A stretch of DNA of 64,000 bases, taken from NCBI GenBank assembly GCA_028554645.1, contig JAQOOI010000040.1, positions 118,302-182,301 on the forward strand, written 5' to 3'. The stretch's first letter is position 1. Each line of letters opens with the position of its first letter. The notes beneath the pieces are model-generated. The model had not been told where the DNA came from. It searched no databases and saw nothing but the letters and a program-made list of their open reading frames with translations. Below, in pieces: positions 1 to 9,770 of the stretch. The position numbers were made by a program, and so were the translations under genes. The stretch is from Omphalotus guepiniiformis (lineage: Eukaryota > Basidiomycota > Agaricomycetes > Agaricales > Omphalotaceae).

Positions 1-969
1 TCATCCTCTACCCCAATGCTGATTAGAAAGGCTCTGCTTGCAATTGCCAATCCTGCTAATTGGGTAGCTGATACACTACGCTCCTGCTCATGGTCATTGG
101 TAGTGTGAGATCCTGTTGAAGCTCTCTGGGAAGTTATACTTTCTCTAACACTATGTCTTTGACTTCTGTTAGAGTGGACAGTATTATTTGCTGATGGAGG
201 AGAACCATGTGAGCTGGGATGTGGTTGCACACTTCTGGCATTTGTTGTTGATGCATGGGAATTGGAATACATGCTTCCCAACACATTTCTTAAGCCTTCC
301 CTATAGCTTTGAAAACCTGTGTCCATACTGGCTTCCTGCCAATGCTGAGTTCTAGGTGTAGAGTGTGCAATAAGATGTTGCATGGTTGGTGGTTCAAGCT
401 CCTCATCCTCCTCCTCATTCTCAGATTCAGAGTCACTAACAGCCTGTAATGCAGGCATGTCTGCATGCTCATCTTCATCATCTGCTATGTTTCCTGTATC
501 ACCAGCAGCTCCATGACTAGAAGAGCTTGAAACATTGATAGCTGCTTGACTGGGGAAATTGAGACTGATCTTGATAGGGTTCTTGCAGCAAATTATCAAT
601 GGTATTGGGACCAGATGCTAGTTCAGTCATGCCTTGTTCTCCATACAATTCAGCTCTCAGAATCTCAGTCTGAAGAGTGGATCTAGGTCTGACTGGGGAA
701 ATGGGAGTGAGTTCTTGGAAAGTGAGACCTGTAGTTCTGTCTCTTCTTCTCCTTGGTCTTCTAACTGCTACTCCTGGTGGAATTTGTTGTGGTGTACTCC
801 CTAAGGTTTGTCCTGGAGTTTCAAATGGAGTAAAACTCTGGGATTGCCTATTGACTGGTCCTTCAGAGACAGATTTTCTGAGATTGGTGCTGTCTGGGGT
901 GAGGACATAGTGTCTAGGAGAAGTGGCCTGTTGTTGGTTGGTCTGAGTGTGGGTTGTTTGAGTAGACAT
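1..969 (-). pseudogene. 5' part of gag of a second, tandem gypsy element (cut by window edge)
   Basis: This stretch repeats 12561-13528 and encodes the start of the same Gag protein on the minus strand, beginning at the ATG at 967-969. The only difference I found is in a G run: four G at 552-555 against three at 13112-13114. The extra base shifts the frame after about 139 codons, so this copy would make a truncated Gag unless the difference is a sequencing error. The rest of the gene lies left of the window. Because it directly follows the LTR at 1003-2138, it belongs to a second element arranged head to tail with the complete one. Confidence 0.85.
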
Positions 970-989
970 CTCAACTGTAACTTAGTGGG

Positions 990-1001
990 AGTCTAGTTAT
1001 T
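990..1001 (-). other. primer-binding site of the left tandem element
   Basis: The minus strand reads AATAACTAGACT one base after the LTR end. It is complementary to the predicted 5' end of the element's own transcript (1619-1630), the arrangement known for self-primed Tf1/sushi elements. No match to a usual tRNA 3' end (TGG start) is seen here. Confidence 0.7.
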
Positions 1002-1189
1002 ATGTTAGGGAACAGAAGGTAAGGGTTAGTTACTCTGATCCACAGTATGGGGGTTGGGGGCTAAGTTGTATTAATTGAGAATCTACTCAAAGAACACAAT
1101 GTAGAGATGAGCTGAAGTGATAATCTATATCACAGAGAAAGGAAATGTAAGGAGTGATGTCTCAGATATCACTAGAAAGGTAGGTTCCA

Positions 1190-1550
1190 CTTGGAAATGC
1201 TTCAAGTGAGAACAGGAGATTTGATTACTGGAAATGCTTCAGTAACCAAGGGAATCTAGATACTTGGAAATGCTTCAAGTAGTCTAAGGATGGAATGAAC
1301 AACTGGAAATGCTTCAGTTATTCAAAGAGAAAGCCTGGAAATGCTTCAGACAATCAAGGGAAATACTGCTGGAAATGCTTCAGCAATACTTAAGAAAAGA
1401 CACTGGAAATGCTTCAATGCCTTGGAGAATATCTGGAAATGCTTCAGATAATCAGAGGAAATACTGCTGGAAATGCTTCAGCAATACTTAGGGAAAGACA
1501 CTGGAAATGCTTCAATGCCTTAGAGGTTCAGTCACTGGGAATGGTTCAGT
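1190..1550 (-). repeat. tandem 31-37 bp repeats in the R/U5 leader of the LTR
   Basis: The core TGGAAATGCTTCA recurs about every 31-37 bp, ten times, plus one decayed copy near 1535. Most copies are flanked CTG...CAG, so each core can form a small imperfect hairpin. The block lies downstream of the predicted transcription start on the minus strand, hence in the untranslated leader of the element's RNA. The same block is at 13749-14109. Confidence 0.85.
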
Positions 1551-1618
1551 AGACTAGAGAGAGTAAGAAGTACTTGTATTGACAAGACAGGTTACAAAGT
1601 AGAGGTTCACAAGAAAAC

Positions 1619-1661
1619 AATAACTAGACTAAGGTACACTAAGTTGGGTGGGGTTTATATA
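1619..1661 (-). promoter_or_regulatory. LTR core promoter and self-primer sequence
   Basis: The minus strand has TATATAAA at 1654-1661. About 31 nt downstream, at 1630-1619, it reads AGTCTAGTTATT, the exact reverse complement of the primer-binding site at 990-1001. If transcription starts about 30 nt below the TATA box, this 12-mer is the very 5' end of the RNA. The duplicate in the right LTR is at 14178-14220. Confidence 0.7.
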
Positions 1662-1711
1662 CACAATTCTGAGTAAAGATATAAAAGGAAAGTATCTACA
1701 ATGAGGCTGCA

Positions 1712-1978
1712 TGAGTCAGTTTGACTAGAGATGACTGTGAGCATGCGTCATTCTGACTAGACATGGCTCTTGAACATGAGTCACTTTGACTAGGCATGAT
1801 TCAAGTCACTATGAGTCTATAATGTGACTATATATGACTCAAGCTTCCATAAGAACTTCAGGATGACTTGTTATGACTCATGTGTAATGGATGCTGCAGC
1901 ATGACTGGTTATGACTCAAACTGCAAGCTGAAGAGGATATAGAAATCATGGGACTGAAGGGAGGCTGTACATGACTCA
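1712..1978 (-). promoter_or_regulatory. six TGA(G/C)TCA boxes in U3
   Basis: Perfect TGAGTCA/TGACTCA heptamers start at 1712, 1777, 1835, 1874, 1912 and 1972, with several one-off variants between them. This palindrome is the binding site of Gcn4/AP-1 bZIP factors. All lie 50-320 bp upstream of the LTR TATA box, the right place for activator sites. The copies in the right LTR are at 14271-14537. Confidence 0.65.
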
Positions 1979-2141
1979 GATCAATTATGTAGTGCATCAT
2001 GTATGACCACAGAGTGATTGGTTAACAAGTAGGCATTTGGTTGATACCAGAAAATTTAAAAATTTCTGTCTTTCTTGTGTATGCCATTATTTGCTGATTG
2101 ATCTGTGGCTCTGTACCTGTATGTACTGACTCCTAACAGTA

Positions 2142-2153
2142 CACCCCCCTTCA
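2142..2153 (-). other. polypurine tract next to the 3' LTR
   Basis: The minus strand reads GTGAAGGGGGGTG a few bases before the TGTTAGGAG start of the LTR. A purine run here is the plus-strand DNA primer of LTR elements. It shows that the region up to 2139, including the antisense gene, is the true internal end of the element. Confidence 0.8.
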
Positions 2154-2559
2154 CCAGCCAGAGCCCTCGACGGCCTTGCCTATTCATGCTGAAATTTAGC
2201 ACAAAGTTGAATCGAGTCCACAGTCCTGTCGTAATCTGCCTGTACCATCCTAATAGTATTGTACTTTATCGTTGAAAGGATTTGCGTGAGCCCGTTAGCC
2301 AGGTCTTATTTAATTCACGGATATTCCCAAACATTGGACGGACAGACGCGCGCACGGCATGATTTGCTAATATTGGTCACGTGCTTTGTTGGTGGACGCG
2401 CGTCCATCTGTTTTCTGTCTGTCATTACCGCCCGGCTCCTCTCTTCACTGCTATTTCTCTTTTCTTGTTCCGTAGATTTCTTTGAATCTGGGCACTTCGT
2501 CACAGGTATGCAATTAGGACTGTGGGATTAAATGTTTTATTGATAAGTCTTTCCGGATA

Positions 2560-4450
2560 TCAATGTACACTCTCAAGCCTTCAAGATGTTTCTCATTGAA
2601 GCTACTTAGAACTGGCTTCCACGTTGTGGGTAGATGCAGGAAGTTGTCAGAAGCGGGGCAGCGTAAGACAGGGTCTGACGGTATTAAGGTGCGCGTTTGT
2701 TCAAAGATAACTCGTTTGTTCTGATTCTCCAGCTTCCTCTTTTGTAGATGTCGTATACGTGAAATCGGCGGAAACAGAGCAGTGTAGGACCAGGTATGTT
2801 GTTCGATGATTCTGAATGCCTCAGGTCTCTGACGTCCAACTATAGGAAGGTTGTATACTTCGATAACGAACATTCTGTACTGACCATCGTGTGAAGGACG
2901 AAGTTCGAAGGGCAATTACACCAAGCGATACTGCTGAGTGGCGACGACCATATGCGGGTGGAGTAGAGTGAGAATGCGTAGGTGCACGAGGTGGAGATGG
3001 AAGTTTTTTCCAGGACGTGACACCTTTGACGTTCAGATGCGTGTTTCATTTCGTACGTTTCTGATTTTATTAGGGTTCTGCCTCTGTACTTATGGGATGG
3101 TTTCCAACTTCAACAATGAATATTCTGGGACGATTCCTACGGACAATGCTGGCGAAGGACGACAAACCATAGGGGAGTGGAGTGGCGAAAAGCTTCGCAG
3201 ATGCATGAGACGGAGTGAAAGTCCTTCACGGGATGTAGTACAGCTTCGACGTTCCGGTGCGTGTTTCGTTTTGATATGCTCCGGTCGTCTTCTAATTTTC
3301 CTTGCCCAATCCCCCTCAAATTCCTAGTCCTTCGTCCGCATATTATCCAGCTGACTCATTCTTAATTTCTCTTCGAATTTTCCAAGTCTCGCACTTCGCA
3401 ATGTGATGAATTAGGTGTACGTGGATGGTAGTGGGGATAATAGGAGCATGTTTTTAATTTAAACCTGCTTCGTTGTTCTGTGAAGACGACACCTGACCAT
3501 TTAGACCAGGTTTTCACACAGGCGCAGCATAGACCGTTGAGAGGGCTGGAAAGCATACTTTCTCTGCCTTTCATTTGTTTGTCCAGTACTTGTCTGTTGG
3601 TGAGGTATGACTCCTTTCACTCTTTTCTCTTCGAATTCTCTGATCTGATGGGATAACCAGGCTACTTTCAGTGGGAGAACATTTCGTGAATGATGACATT
3701 TCGACTCCAATGAACGATACGGCAAGATGAAGGCGAGTGGCATGTTCGACAACAAATATTCTGACAAGGACGGCTATGCGGATAACGAGGTTCACGAGAT
3801 GGCTTCAGCATGCGAGGGTTATGTGTGGGCATCGAGAAGTTGGGTGGAGTGGGGATTAGAGGTGCGTGTTTCATTTCAGCTTGCCTTCGTCGTTTTCTGA
3901 TCTCCCATGTTCTTCTCAATATTCGGATGTTTCTACGGTGTATGCTGGGGACTATTGAGAAGTGGAAGGAAATTTCGTGAACAATGACGTTTTCGATTCT
4001 TGATGGACTGTACGGCAGGACGAACGCCAGCGGTGTTCGATTCATCGACGAACCTTCTGATGGGGACCACTACGAGAGTTCACGAGATGTTTTTGGCAAG
4101 CAGAGGGTGACGAGGGCTTAGATGGGTATGTAATAGGATGGGAACTAGGTGCGTGCTTCACACTGTTCTCTGATTCCTTTCTGACCTCTTCAAGTTGCAC
4201 CTCTTTAGCTCGAAATGACTGTTGTCTTCTCGTGATGAAAGGACCTCGGGCAAGGGAACGAAAGAAGGAGTTGGAGGTTTTTTCACAGAACATAATGGCT
4301 CAACGGGAGAGGAGTAGATTCGATATTCAGGCGCGTGCTCCACATTTCATTGTTTCCCTGATCTTAGAATGTTCTCGGGTTGTTATACGCCACCTATCAG
4401 AAAGAATGCGGAACCGTTTTTCGACCTGTGACTCGTCTCGAATAACTAGC
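2560..4450. repeat. degenerate tandem repeats between 3' LTR and antisense gene
   Basis: Motifs like GTGCGTGTTTCATTTC recur at about 2687, 3041, 3257, 3862, 4149 and 4333. Each is followed by a pyrimidine-rich stretch and then by purine-rich text with forms of TTCACGAGATG or TTCGTGAACAATGA. The spacing is about 180-600 bp and the copies are strongly diverged. I see no coding region spanning it. It may be regulatory DNA of the antisense gene or packaged spacer. Confidence 0.45.
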
Positions 4451-4495
4451 TTGATGGTCTCGAAGAAGGGTACTGGGTTGGAATTTGGGCTTCAA

Positions 4496-4501
4496 TATAA
4501 G
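4496..4501 (+). promoter_or_regulatory. possible TATA box of the antisense gene
   Basis: TATAAG 71 bp upstream of the proposed ATG at 4572, on the same strand as the gene. The spacing leaves a leader of roughly 40 nt. It is a weak match taken on position alone. Confidence 0.35.
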
Positions 4502-4571
4502 ACCTAGTCTTTACTTGTGTATTTCTGTCCTTATTACCCTTGTAATTCCACTTTCTGCATCCCTGCATATT

Positions 4572-5721
4572 ATGAACTTCGAGACTTTCAACAATGCGGA
4601 TTCGAGCGCTCTGTTTCTTCCTCACATCACCGCGGAGCCTCTGAGCTGGATGAACGTGCCAGTCATGCCGGCTCTGACTTTGCGTGAACTTGTAGATGCG
4701 TGTGTAATCTTGATCTTACATTTGTTATACAAGTCTGACACCTTGTCAGCCGTATTTTGGAGCTGGAGCAAGAATGTTCGTCAAGTGAAGAATTGGCAGA
4801 GGCTTCAGACGTAGAAGCGGAAACTAGACAGTAAGTAGTAGTTTCTCCTGTCAAAATTCTTTGTTGGTAATGACAATCATGTTGTAGGTTGATCGCTGGT
4901 CTCCGCGTGCAGATTAAGCTGTTGCAGGATGAGAAGGAAGCTTTGGAACTTGCTCGTAAGACCCTTGAGAGGTACGAACATGTGTCTCCTTTCATTCTTT
5001 CTTATGTATTGACCTACATCCCTTCCATAGTGACCTTTCTCGGGTTCAGGATGAGTTGAAGGATGCTCGTGGGGTTAATACCCGCATATGTCGTTTGGCC
5101 TCCGATCTTCAAGAACAGGTCCGCCGCTTTACACGCATGAAGAATTCTTACCACTGTGTGGTTTCAGCTCAGACAAAGCGCAATTGTGAACTTCGTGAAC
5201 GCGATGCTCTTATTGCCCGTCTTCGTCATGAGTTTGAGGCAAGCACCTTCTTTCAACGTATATTGGCGGACATGGTGTACCGTGAGCTTCGTGCTGATCC
5301 GACCCCTTTCTTTGATGCGCTCCACAAGGACTTGCAGACCTTTGTCCAGGGCGTGTTCCAGGCTCAACGACTGCTGTCAGAGGGTATGTTAAGGGTGACT
5401 ACCTTGGAGAACTGGATCGTTGAATGTTTTGATAAGATGGCTGACACCATTGCGCAAGCTCATCTCACTCGTGATGAGTTAGTCACTCAGAACTTTCAAC
5501 GTCTTGGTATCCAAGACCCCTTGGCTTATCTTTCTAGCATCTCTCGTGTAACTTATCCAAGTGCATGGGCAGTAGCAGAACCTCGTATTGAGCCTGTTAA
5601 CATTAACCTGCAGGAAACTTCTGATCTTTCTCCAACTGTCATTGATCTTACTGGAGAGGATGATGAGGATGAAGATGGTGAGGAAGAGTTTGTGTACCCA
5701 GGAGAAGTTGAAGAGGATTAG
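4572..5721 (+). CDS. antisense four-exon gene inside the retrotransposon; coiled-coil protein
   Basis: Exons 4572-4699, 4750-4830, 4888-4971 and 5031-5721 have GT-AG borders and sum to 984 nt, giving 327 residues with one open frame. It lies on the strand opposite to gag-pol, just past the pol stop, and inside the element because the polypurine tract and 3' LTR lie beyond it. The N-terminal half is charged and heptad-like (for example ARILELEQECSSSEELAEA), suggesting a coiled coil. The C-terminus ends in VIDLTGEDDEDEDGEEE, a hydrophobic VIDLT core next to acid residues, as in SUMO-interaction motifs. Introns can survive retrotransposition here because they are not spliced from the opposite-strand RNA. 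No enzymatic domain is recognised and the function is unknown. Confidence 0.75.
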
Positions 5722-5830
5722 GAGGGAATGGAATCAGGAATAGTGTACAATAGAAATAACCACAGTTTTCTTTTATGACAATACAAAGTTGATTTTATAT
5801 GTCATGTTAAACAAGTGATGGTTGTTCTTT

Positions 5831-8800
5831 CTATTGAGTGTGACTCCTTTCCTTCTCCACTGCCTTCTCCAATTCCTGATCATGGAGTTTCTCTTTTTCT
5901 GGATGCTCTTGATGAAATTGTTCAATGTACTCTTGTGAACCTACTACATTTCTGATTGGTTCCCAAGAGTCATGTTCTGGATCATAGCCTTTCCAGCGAA
6001 CATACTCCATTCTACCCCATCTTCTACAATTATCCAAGATCTGTTCAACCTCATAGTGCTCTTCATCATCAACTTCAATTGGAGGGGGAGGTGGTTGTCG
6101 GCGTTGTGGGAAGTGTTCTGGTGGATCTGCAGTCAACAGGTCCACATGGAAAACATTGTGGAGGGTTTCCATGCTATGTGGTAATGCCAGACGATAAGCA
6201 TGGTCAGAGATCTTCTTAGTGATTTTGAAAGGTCCAAACTGTTTATAATCCAACTTCTTTGCTGGACGTTTGGTTTTGATGTTTTTGGCATTTAGCCATA
6301 CATACATTCCTTCCTTCCAATCACTAGGTGTACTTCTTCGTTTAGAATTGGTGAACTTCTTGGCTGATTCATTGCTTCTTTTAATCTCTCCCTTCAAATA
6401 CTCATGTACATCTTTAAGTTCTTGTGCCTTTAAATGTGCATGATGATTTGGAAGTCCCTTTAGAGAAATTGTTAACCTGGGGTGAAAGCCTTTGTTTGTA
6501 AAGAATGGTGTTACTCCAGTGGAATCACTTGGAGAATTATTGTATGTGAATTCTGCAAGTGGTAACCATTCTTCCCAATCATCCTGGTCATAGTTTACAA
6601 GCAGTCTAAGGTACTGTTCCAGAGTTTGATTTGTTCTCTCTGTTTGTCCATCAGTTTGAGGATGGTAGGCAGTAGAGTAGTTGGTATTAACATCTAGTGC
6701 ATCACACAGAGAACTCCAGAAGGATGATACAAAGGTAGACCCTCTGTCAGAGACTATATCCACTGGGAGACCATGTTTGGAGAATACATGTTTAATGAAG
6801 AGTTTGGCCAGTTGTGAGGCATTGTCAGTGGTATGACATGCAATGAATATTGCTTGTTTAGTCAACCGGCAAACTACAACCATGATTGCATTGAACCCAT
6901 CTGACTCTGGTAATTCTCCAATGTGGTCAACTGATATAGAGCTCCATGGTCTTTCACCAATTGGCAATGGTTTGAGTAGTCCAAAAGGTTTTCGTCTACT
7001 ACTCTTGGCCCGTAGACATTCATGGCAACTTCTCACATACTTCTTGACATCTTTCTGCATCCCTGGCCAGAAGTAGGTGCGCTGAATCATTTGTGCTGTT
7101 TTTCTCATCCCTGGATGTCCCATTAGTTTATGATCATGATGGACTTGGAGAATTCGAAGTCGTAAAGGAGTATTGTTTGGTACATATACCAGTCCTTCAC
7201 GTAGTAGAAGTCCATTCTCCATTGTAAATGGTCCAGGTTCTTCTGATTCTGCAATAACCTTGTGCTCTTTCCAGTATCTATCCTTCTCTACATCACGGAT
7301 GCGTGCCAGGTCTGCTTCATCATTCATAATAAGAGAAGTGGAAAGACGTTCCGGGCTTAACAGCACTTTGTGATTCTCTTCATTGACTGCTGCCTGTGCT
7401 GCCTTCTTGGGATAGACATCAGCCCTTCTTGTGAGTGCATCTGGTTTGCCACCTAATTTTCCTGGCCTGTAGTTGATGATAAAGTCAAATCCTGATAAGA
7501 ATTCTGACCATCTTGCCTGTCTTCTACTTAGAGTCTTGGTGGTGGTAAACCACTGTAGATTATTGTGATCAGTAAAGACCTCAATCCTGTATTTGGAACC
7601 TTCTAAGTATGCACGCCACTGCTTGAATGACTCTACAATAGCTAATAGCTCTTTATCATAGATATCATAATTCAATTCAGCACCAGTCATACTTCTTGCA
7701 TAGAATGCTATGGGATGTATCTCTCCAGATTCCTTGTTTTGTTGGGATATAATGGATGCTATGGCATAGTCAGATGCATCAGCTTCCACAATGATAGGTA
7801 ATTCTGGATTAAAATGCTGAAGTATAGGGGCTTCTTGAAATGCTTGTTTTAGAAGTTCAAAGACTGTGGTGCATTCTTCTGTCCAAATCCAAGGTTTGTC
7901 TTTACTGGTAAGCCTTGTGAGAGGTTTGACTATTCCAGAATAGTTATCAATGAATCTTCTATAGAAGTTTGCAAATCCCAAGAATGATTGCAACTCTTTT
8001 ACAGAAGTGGGCCTTTCCCATTTCTGAATAACTTCTATCTTTTTAGGATCCATGGTAACACCCTTTGGAGAGACAATGACACCAAGATACTCAACAGAGT
8101 CAGTATGGAATTCACATTTCTCTGGTTTGATGTGCAGATCATGTTCTTCCAATCTTTGAAGTACTCTGGATACATGTTCTTGATGTTGTTGCTCATTGTC
8201 TGAGAATATGAGAATATCATCCAGGTATACTATGACAAATACATCCACCATGTCACGGAATATGTCATTTATGAAGTGTTGGAAGACAGAAGGGGCATTG
8301 GTGAGTCCAAATGGCATGACCAGATACTCATAGGCACCATATCTGGTCCTGAATGCAGTTTTCCATTCATGTCCATCAGCAACTCTTATGTTGTTGTAGC
8401 CTGCACGAAGATCCAGTTTGCTGTAGATCTTAGCTCTTCTTAACTGATCAATGAGATTCCCTATAAGTGGTAGGGGATAGCGATTTTTTCTAGTAAGCCT
8501 GTTTAGGGCACGATAATCCACACACAATCTTAAGCTTCCATCTTTCTTTTTTGCAAACAAGACTGGAGCTCCAATTGGTGAACTAGATGGCCTAATAAAT
8601 CCCTTTTCCAACATCTCATCAATGTAGTCCTTCAAAACCTTCAATTCTTTTTCTGACAGATTGTATAATTTTCCATAAGGTGGAAGTTTGTCCTCTTCAG
8701 TATCAATTCTGATACCATAGGGTCTATGCTGTGGTAACCCTTTAGCTTCTGTAGCTGAGAAGGCTTTGGCATATTGGTGATACTGTTTGGGTACAAATTT

Positions 8801-9373
8801 GTCCAGTAGTTCCTGCTCAGAGAGTTTGTTGGGCTTTGGTTTATCTGGAGTTTCTGAATTCTCATTATTGGAAGAGGCCATTCTTGCTTCTACTTCTGCT
8901 TCTTCAGTGCTGGGCATTATGTATAGGATTGATGCTTCACATCCTTCCAACACCAATTGAGCAAAGGAGGCTGCACCTAACAAGGATATATGTGGGATGG
9001 TATCTTCCATTTGAGAATCAGGGATAGGAGGTTTGACTTTAGGGATGGAATGATGGTGTTGTTCAGGAGATTTGAATTTAGAAGTGGACTGAGGCTGTTC
9101 ATGGGAGTACCTATCCATCTCTTCTATGTGGATCAAGATTGGATCTTCCAGCCCTAGTCCTGATTTTTCAAATTCATCTTCCTCCTCTTCATCTTCTATG
9201 GTTACTCCATGCTTCTTGTTAATGGAAGGTCTAACAATGTAGTGTGTGATCTGTGTGAGATCATATACTTCTGCAGCCATAAGCTGTACACTATTATTGA
9301 AAGAGAACTTCAACTCAGTCCAGTTTACTTGAGGATTGTATTTCCTGAACCAAGGTAATCCTAGTACTATTAG
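5831..9373 (-). CDS. pol: pol: reverse transcriptase, RNase H, integrase, chromodomain
   Basis: In order from the N-terminus: reverse transcriptase with LRLCVDYRALN and the catalytic YLDD (in FVIVYLDDILIFS); RNase H (VEADASDYA, then DKELLAIVESFKQWR and FTDHNNL); integrase zinc finger (HH-CC, with CHECLRAK); integrase core with acids in SVDHIGELP and VSDRG, followed by STAYHPQTDGQTER; and near the C-terminus a chromodomain (VEQILDNCRRWGRMEYVRWKGY, split here as YEVEQILDN and VRWKGYDPEHDSWEP). A C-terminal chromodomain defines chromoviruses and is thought to steer integration to marked chromatin. The reading frame is intact to the stop at 5831. At its start the frame is out of register with protease because of an extra base in the run at 9373-9376. 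Confidence 0.93.
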   Translation of the reverse strand, partial: LIVLGLPWFRKYNPQVNWTELKFSFNNSVQLMAAEVYDLTQITHYIVRPSINKKHGVTIEDEEEEDEFEKSGLGLEDPILIHIEEMDRYSHEQPQSTSKFKSPEQHHHSIPKVKPPIPDSQMEDTIPHISLLGAASFAQLVLEGCEASILYIMPSTEEAEVEARMASSNNENSETPDKPKPNKLSEQELLDKFVPKQYHQYAKAFSATEAKGLPQHRPYGIRIDTEEDKLPPYGKLYNLSEKELKVLKDYIDEMLEKGFIRPSSSPIGAPVLFAKKKDGSLRLCVDYRALNRLTRKNRYPLPLIGNLIDQLRRAKIYSKLDLRAGYNNIRVADGHEWKTAFRTRYGAYEYLVMPFGLTNAPSVFQHFINDIFRDMVDVFVIVYLDDILIFSDNEQQHQEHVSRVLQRLEEHDLHIKPEKCEFHTDSVEYLGVIVSPKGVTMDPKKIEVIQKWERPTSVKELQSFLGFANFYRRFIDNYSGIVKPLTRLTSKDKPWIWTEECTTVFELLKQAFQEAPILQHFNPELPIIVEADASDYAIASIISQQNKESGEIHPIAFYARSMTGAELNYDIYDKELLAIVESFKQWRAYLEGSKYRIEVFTDHNNLQWFTTTKTLSRRQARWSEFLSGFDFIINYRPGKLGGKPDALTRRADVYPKKAAQAAVNEENHKVLLSPERLSTSLIMNDEADLARIRDVEKDRYWKEHKVIAESEEPGPFTMENGLLLREGLVYVPNNTPLRLRILQVHHDHKLMGHPGMRKTAQMIQRTYFWPGMQKDVKKYVRSCHECLRAKSSRRKPFGLLKPLPIGERPWSSISVDHIGELPESDGFNAIMVVVCRLTKQAIFIACHTTDNASQLAKLFIKHVFSKHGLPVDIVSDRGSTFVSSFWSSLCDALDVNTNYSTAYHPQTDGQTERTNQTLEQYLRLLVNYDQDDWEEWLPLAEFTYNNSPSDSTGVTPFFTNKGFHPRLTISLKGLPNHHAHLKAQELKDVHEYLKGEIKRSNESAKKFTNSKRRSTPSDWKEGMYVWLNAKNIKTKRPAKKLDYKQFGPFKITKKISDHAYRLALPHSMETLHNVFHVDLLTADPPEHFPQRRQPPPPPIEVDDEEHYEVEQILDNCRRWGRMEYVRWKGYDPEHDSWEPIRNVVGSQEYIEQFHQEHPEKEKLHDQELEKAVEKERSHTQ

Positions 9374-9770
9374 GGGTTTCAGGATGAAGTTGAGTAACCA
9401 AGAAGTCTATGTGATGGGTTGTTCCATCAGTGAATGTGATTGGTGCAAGGAATTTGTGAGTGATTTTCCCTGCAGATGTGTATTGTCCATCAAAAAGTCT
9501 TAATGGAATGGGAAGGGGTAAAGGTTTGAGTTTTTCAGGATAGAGATTTGCTAATTTAGGATCAATGAATTCTCTAGTGGCACCTGTATCCAGCAGGCAA
9601 TGATAGTTAACAGAGTTGGAATTAAAGATTGTTGCAGAAATAATGAAGGATTGTTCTGATCTAGAAGTTATGGTGACTGGTTCAACCACTGCACCATTTA
9701 AATATATGGAATCAGTTTCTTCTGGACTCAAATGTGACTCCTGCCATCCTGAGTCTCCTGCAAGTTTCCC
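9374..9770 (-). CDS. protease part of pol, entered by -1 frameshift
   Basis: The frame reached after slipping at 9764-9770 reads on into SPEETDSIYLNG and then the aspartic-protease motif LLDTGATREFID, with the catalytic Asp in DTGA. It reads through HIDFLVTQLHPET and then fails. The next bases encode LIVLGLPWFRKYNPQ only in another frame, because the minus strand has four C at 9376-9373 where three would keep register. Remove one C and protease joins pol in one -1 frame. It is either a real inactivating insertion or a homopolymer error. Confidence 0.8.

Larger units (their letters stand above)
1003..2138 (-). repeat. left LTR (3' LTR of the complete element, 5' LTR of the tandem one)
   Basis: An 1136-bp direct repeat of 13562-14697. 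On the minus strand it begins TGTTAGGAG and ends CCCTAACA, a short terminal inverted repeat typical of LTRs. A polypurine tract lies just outside its right end and a primer-binding site plus a gag start just outside its left end, so it serves two elements at once. The coordinate offset to the right LTR is constant (12559) from end to end, so there are no net indels; I saw no substitutions in the parts compared. Inside are a U3 with Gcn4-type sites, a TATA box and a repeat-rich leader. Confidence 0.92.

Noticed and set aside
677..996. Plus-strand open frames over the gag start (and twins at 13236-13555).
   Set aside because: They are antisense shadows of the biased gag sequence and of the LTR edge; both copies exist only because the region is duplicated.
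1309..1491. 60-codon frame made of repeated WKCF(R/S)-type units (twin at 13868-14050).
   Set aside because: It is the translation of the LTR hairpin repeats, in the untranslated leader and on the opposite strand.
1190..1550. Regularly spaced near-identical repeats, at first glance like a CRISPR array.
   Set aside because: Repeat core is only 13-15 bp, lies inside a eukaryotic LTR, is duplicated in the partner LTR and spacers share sequence.
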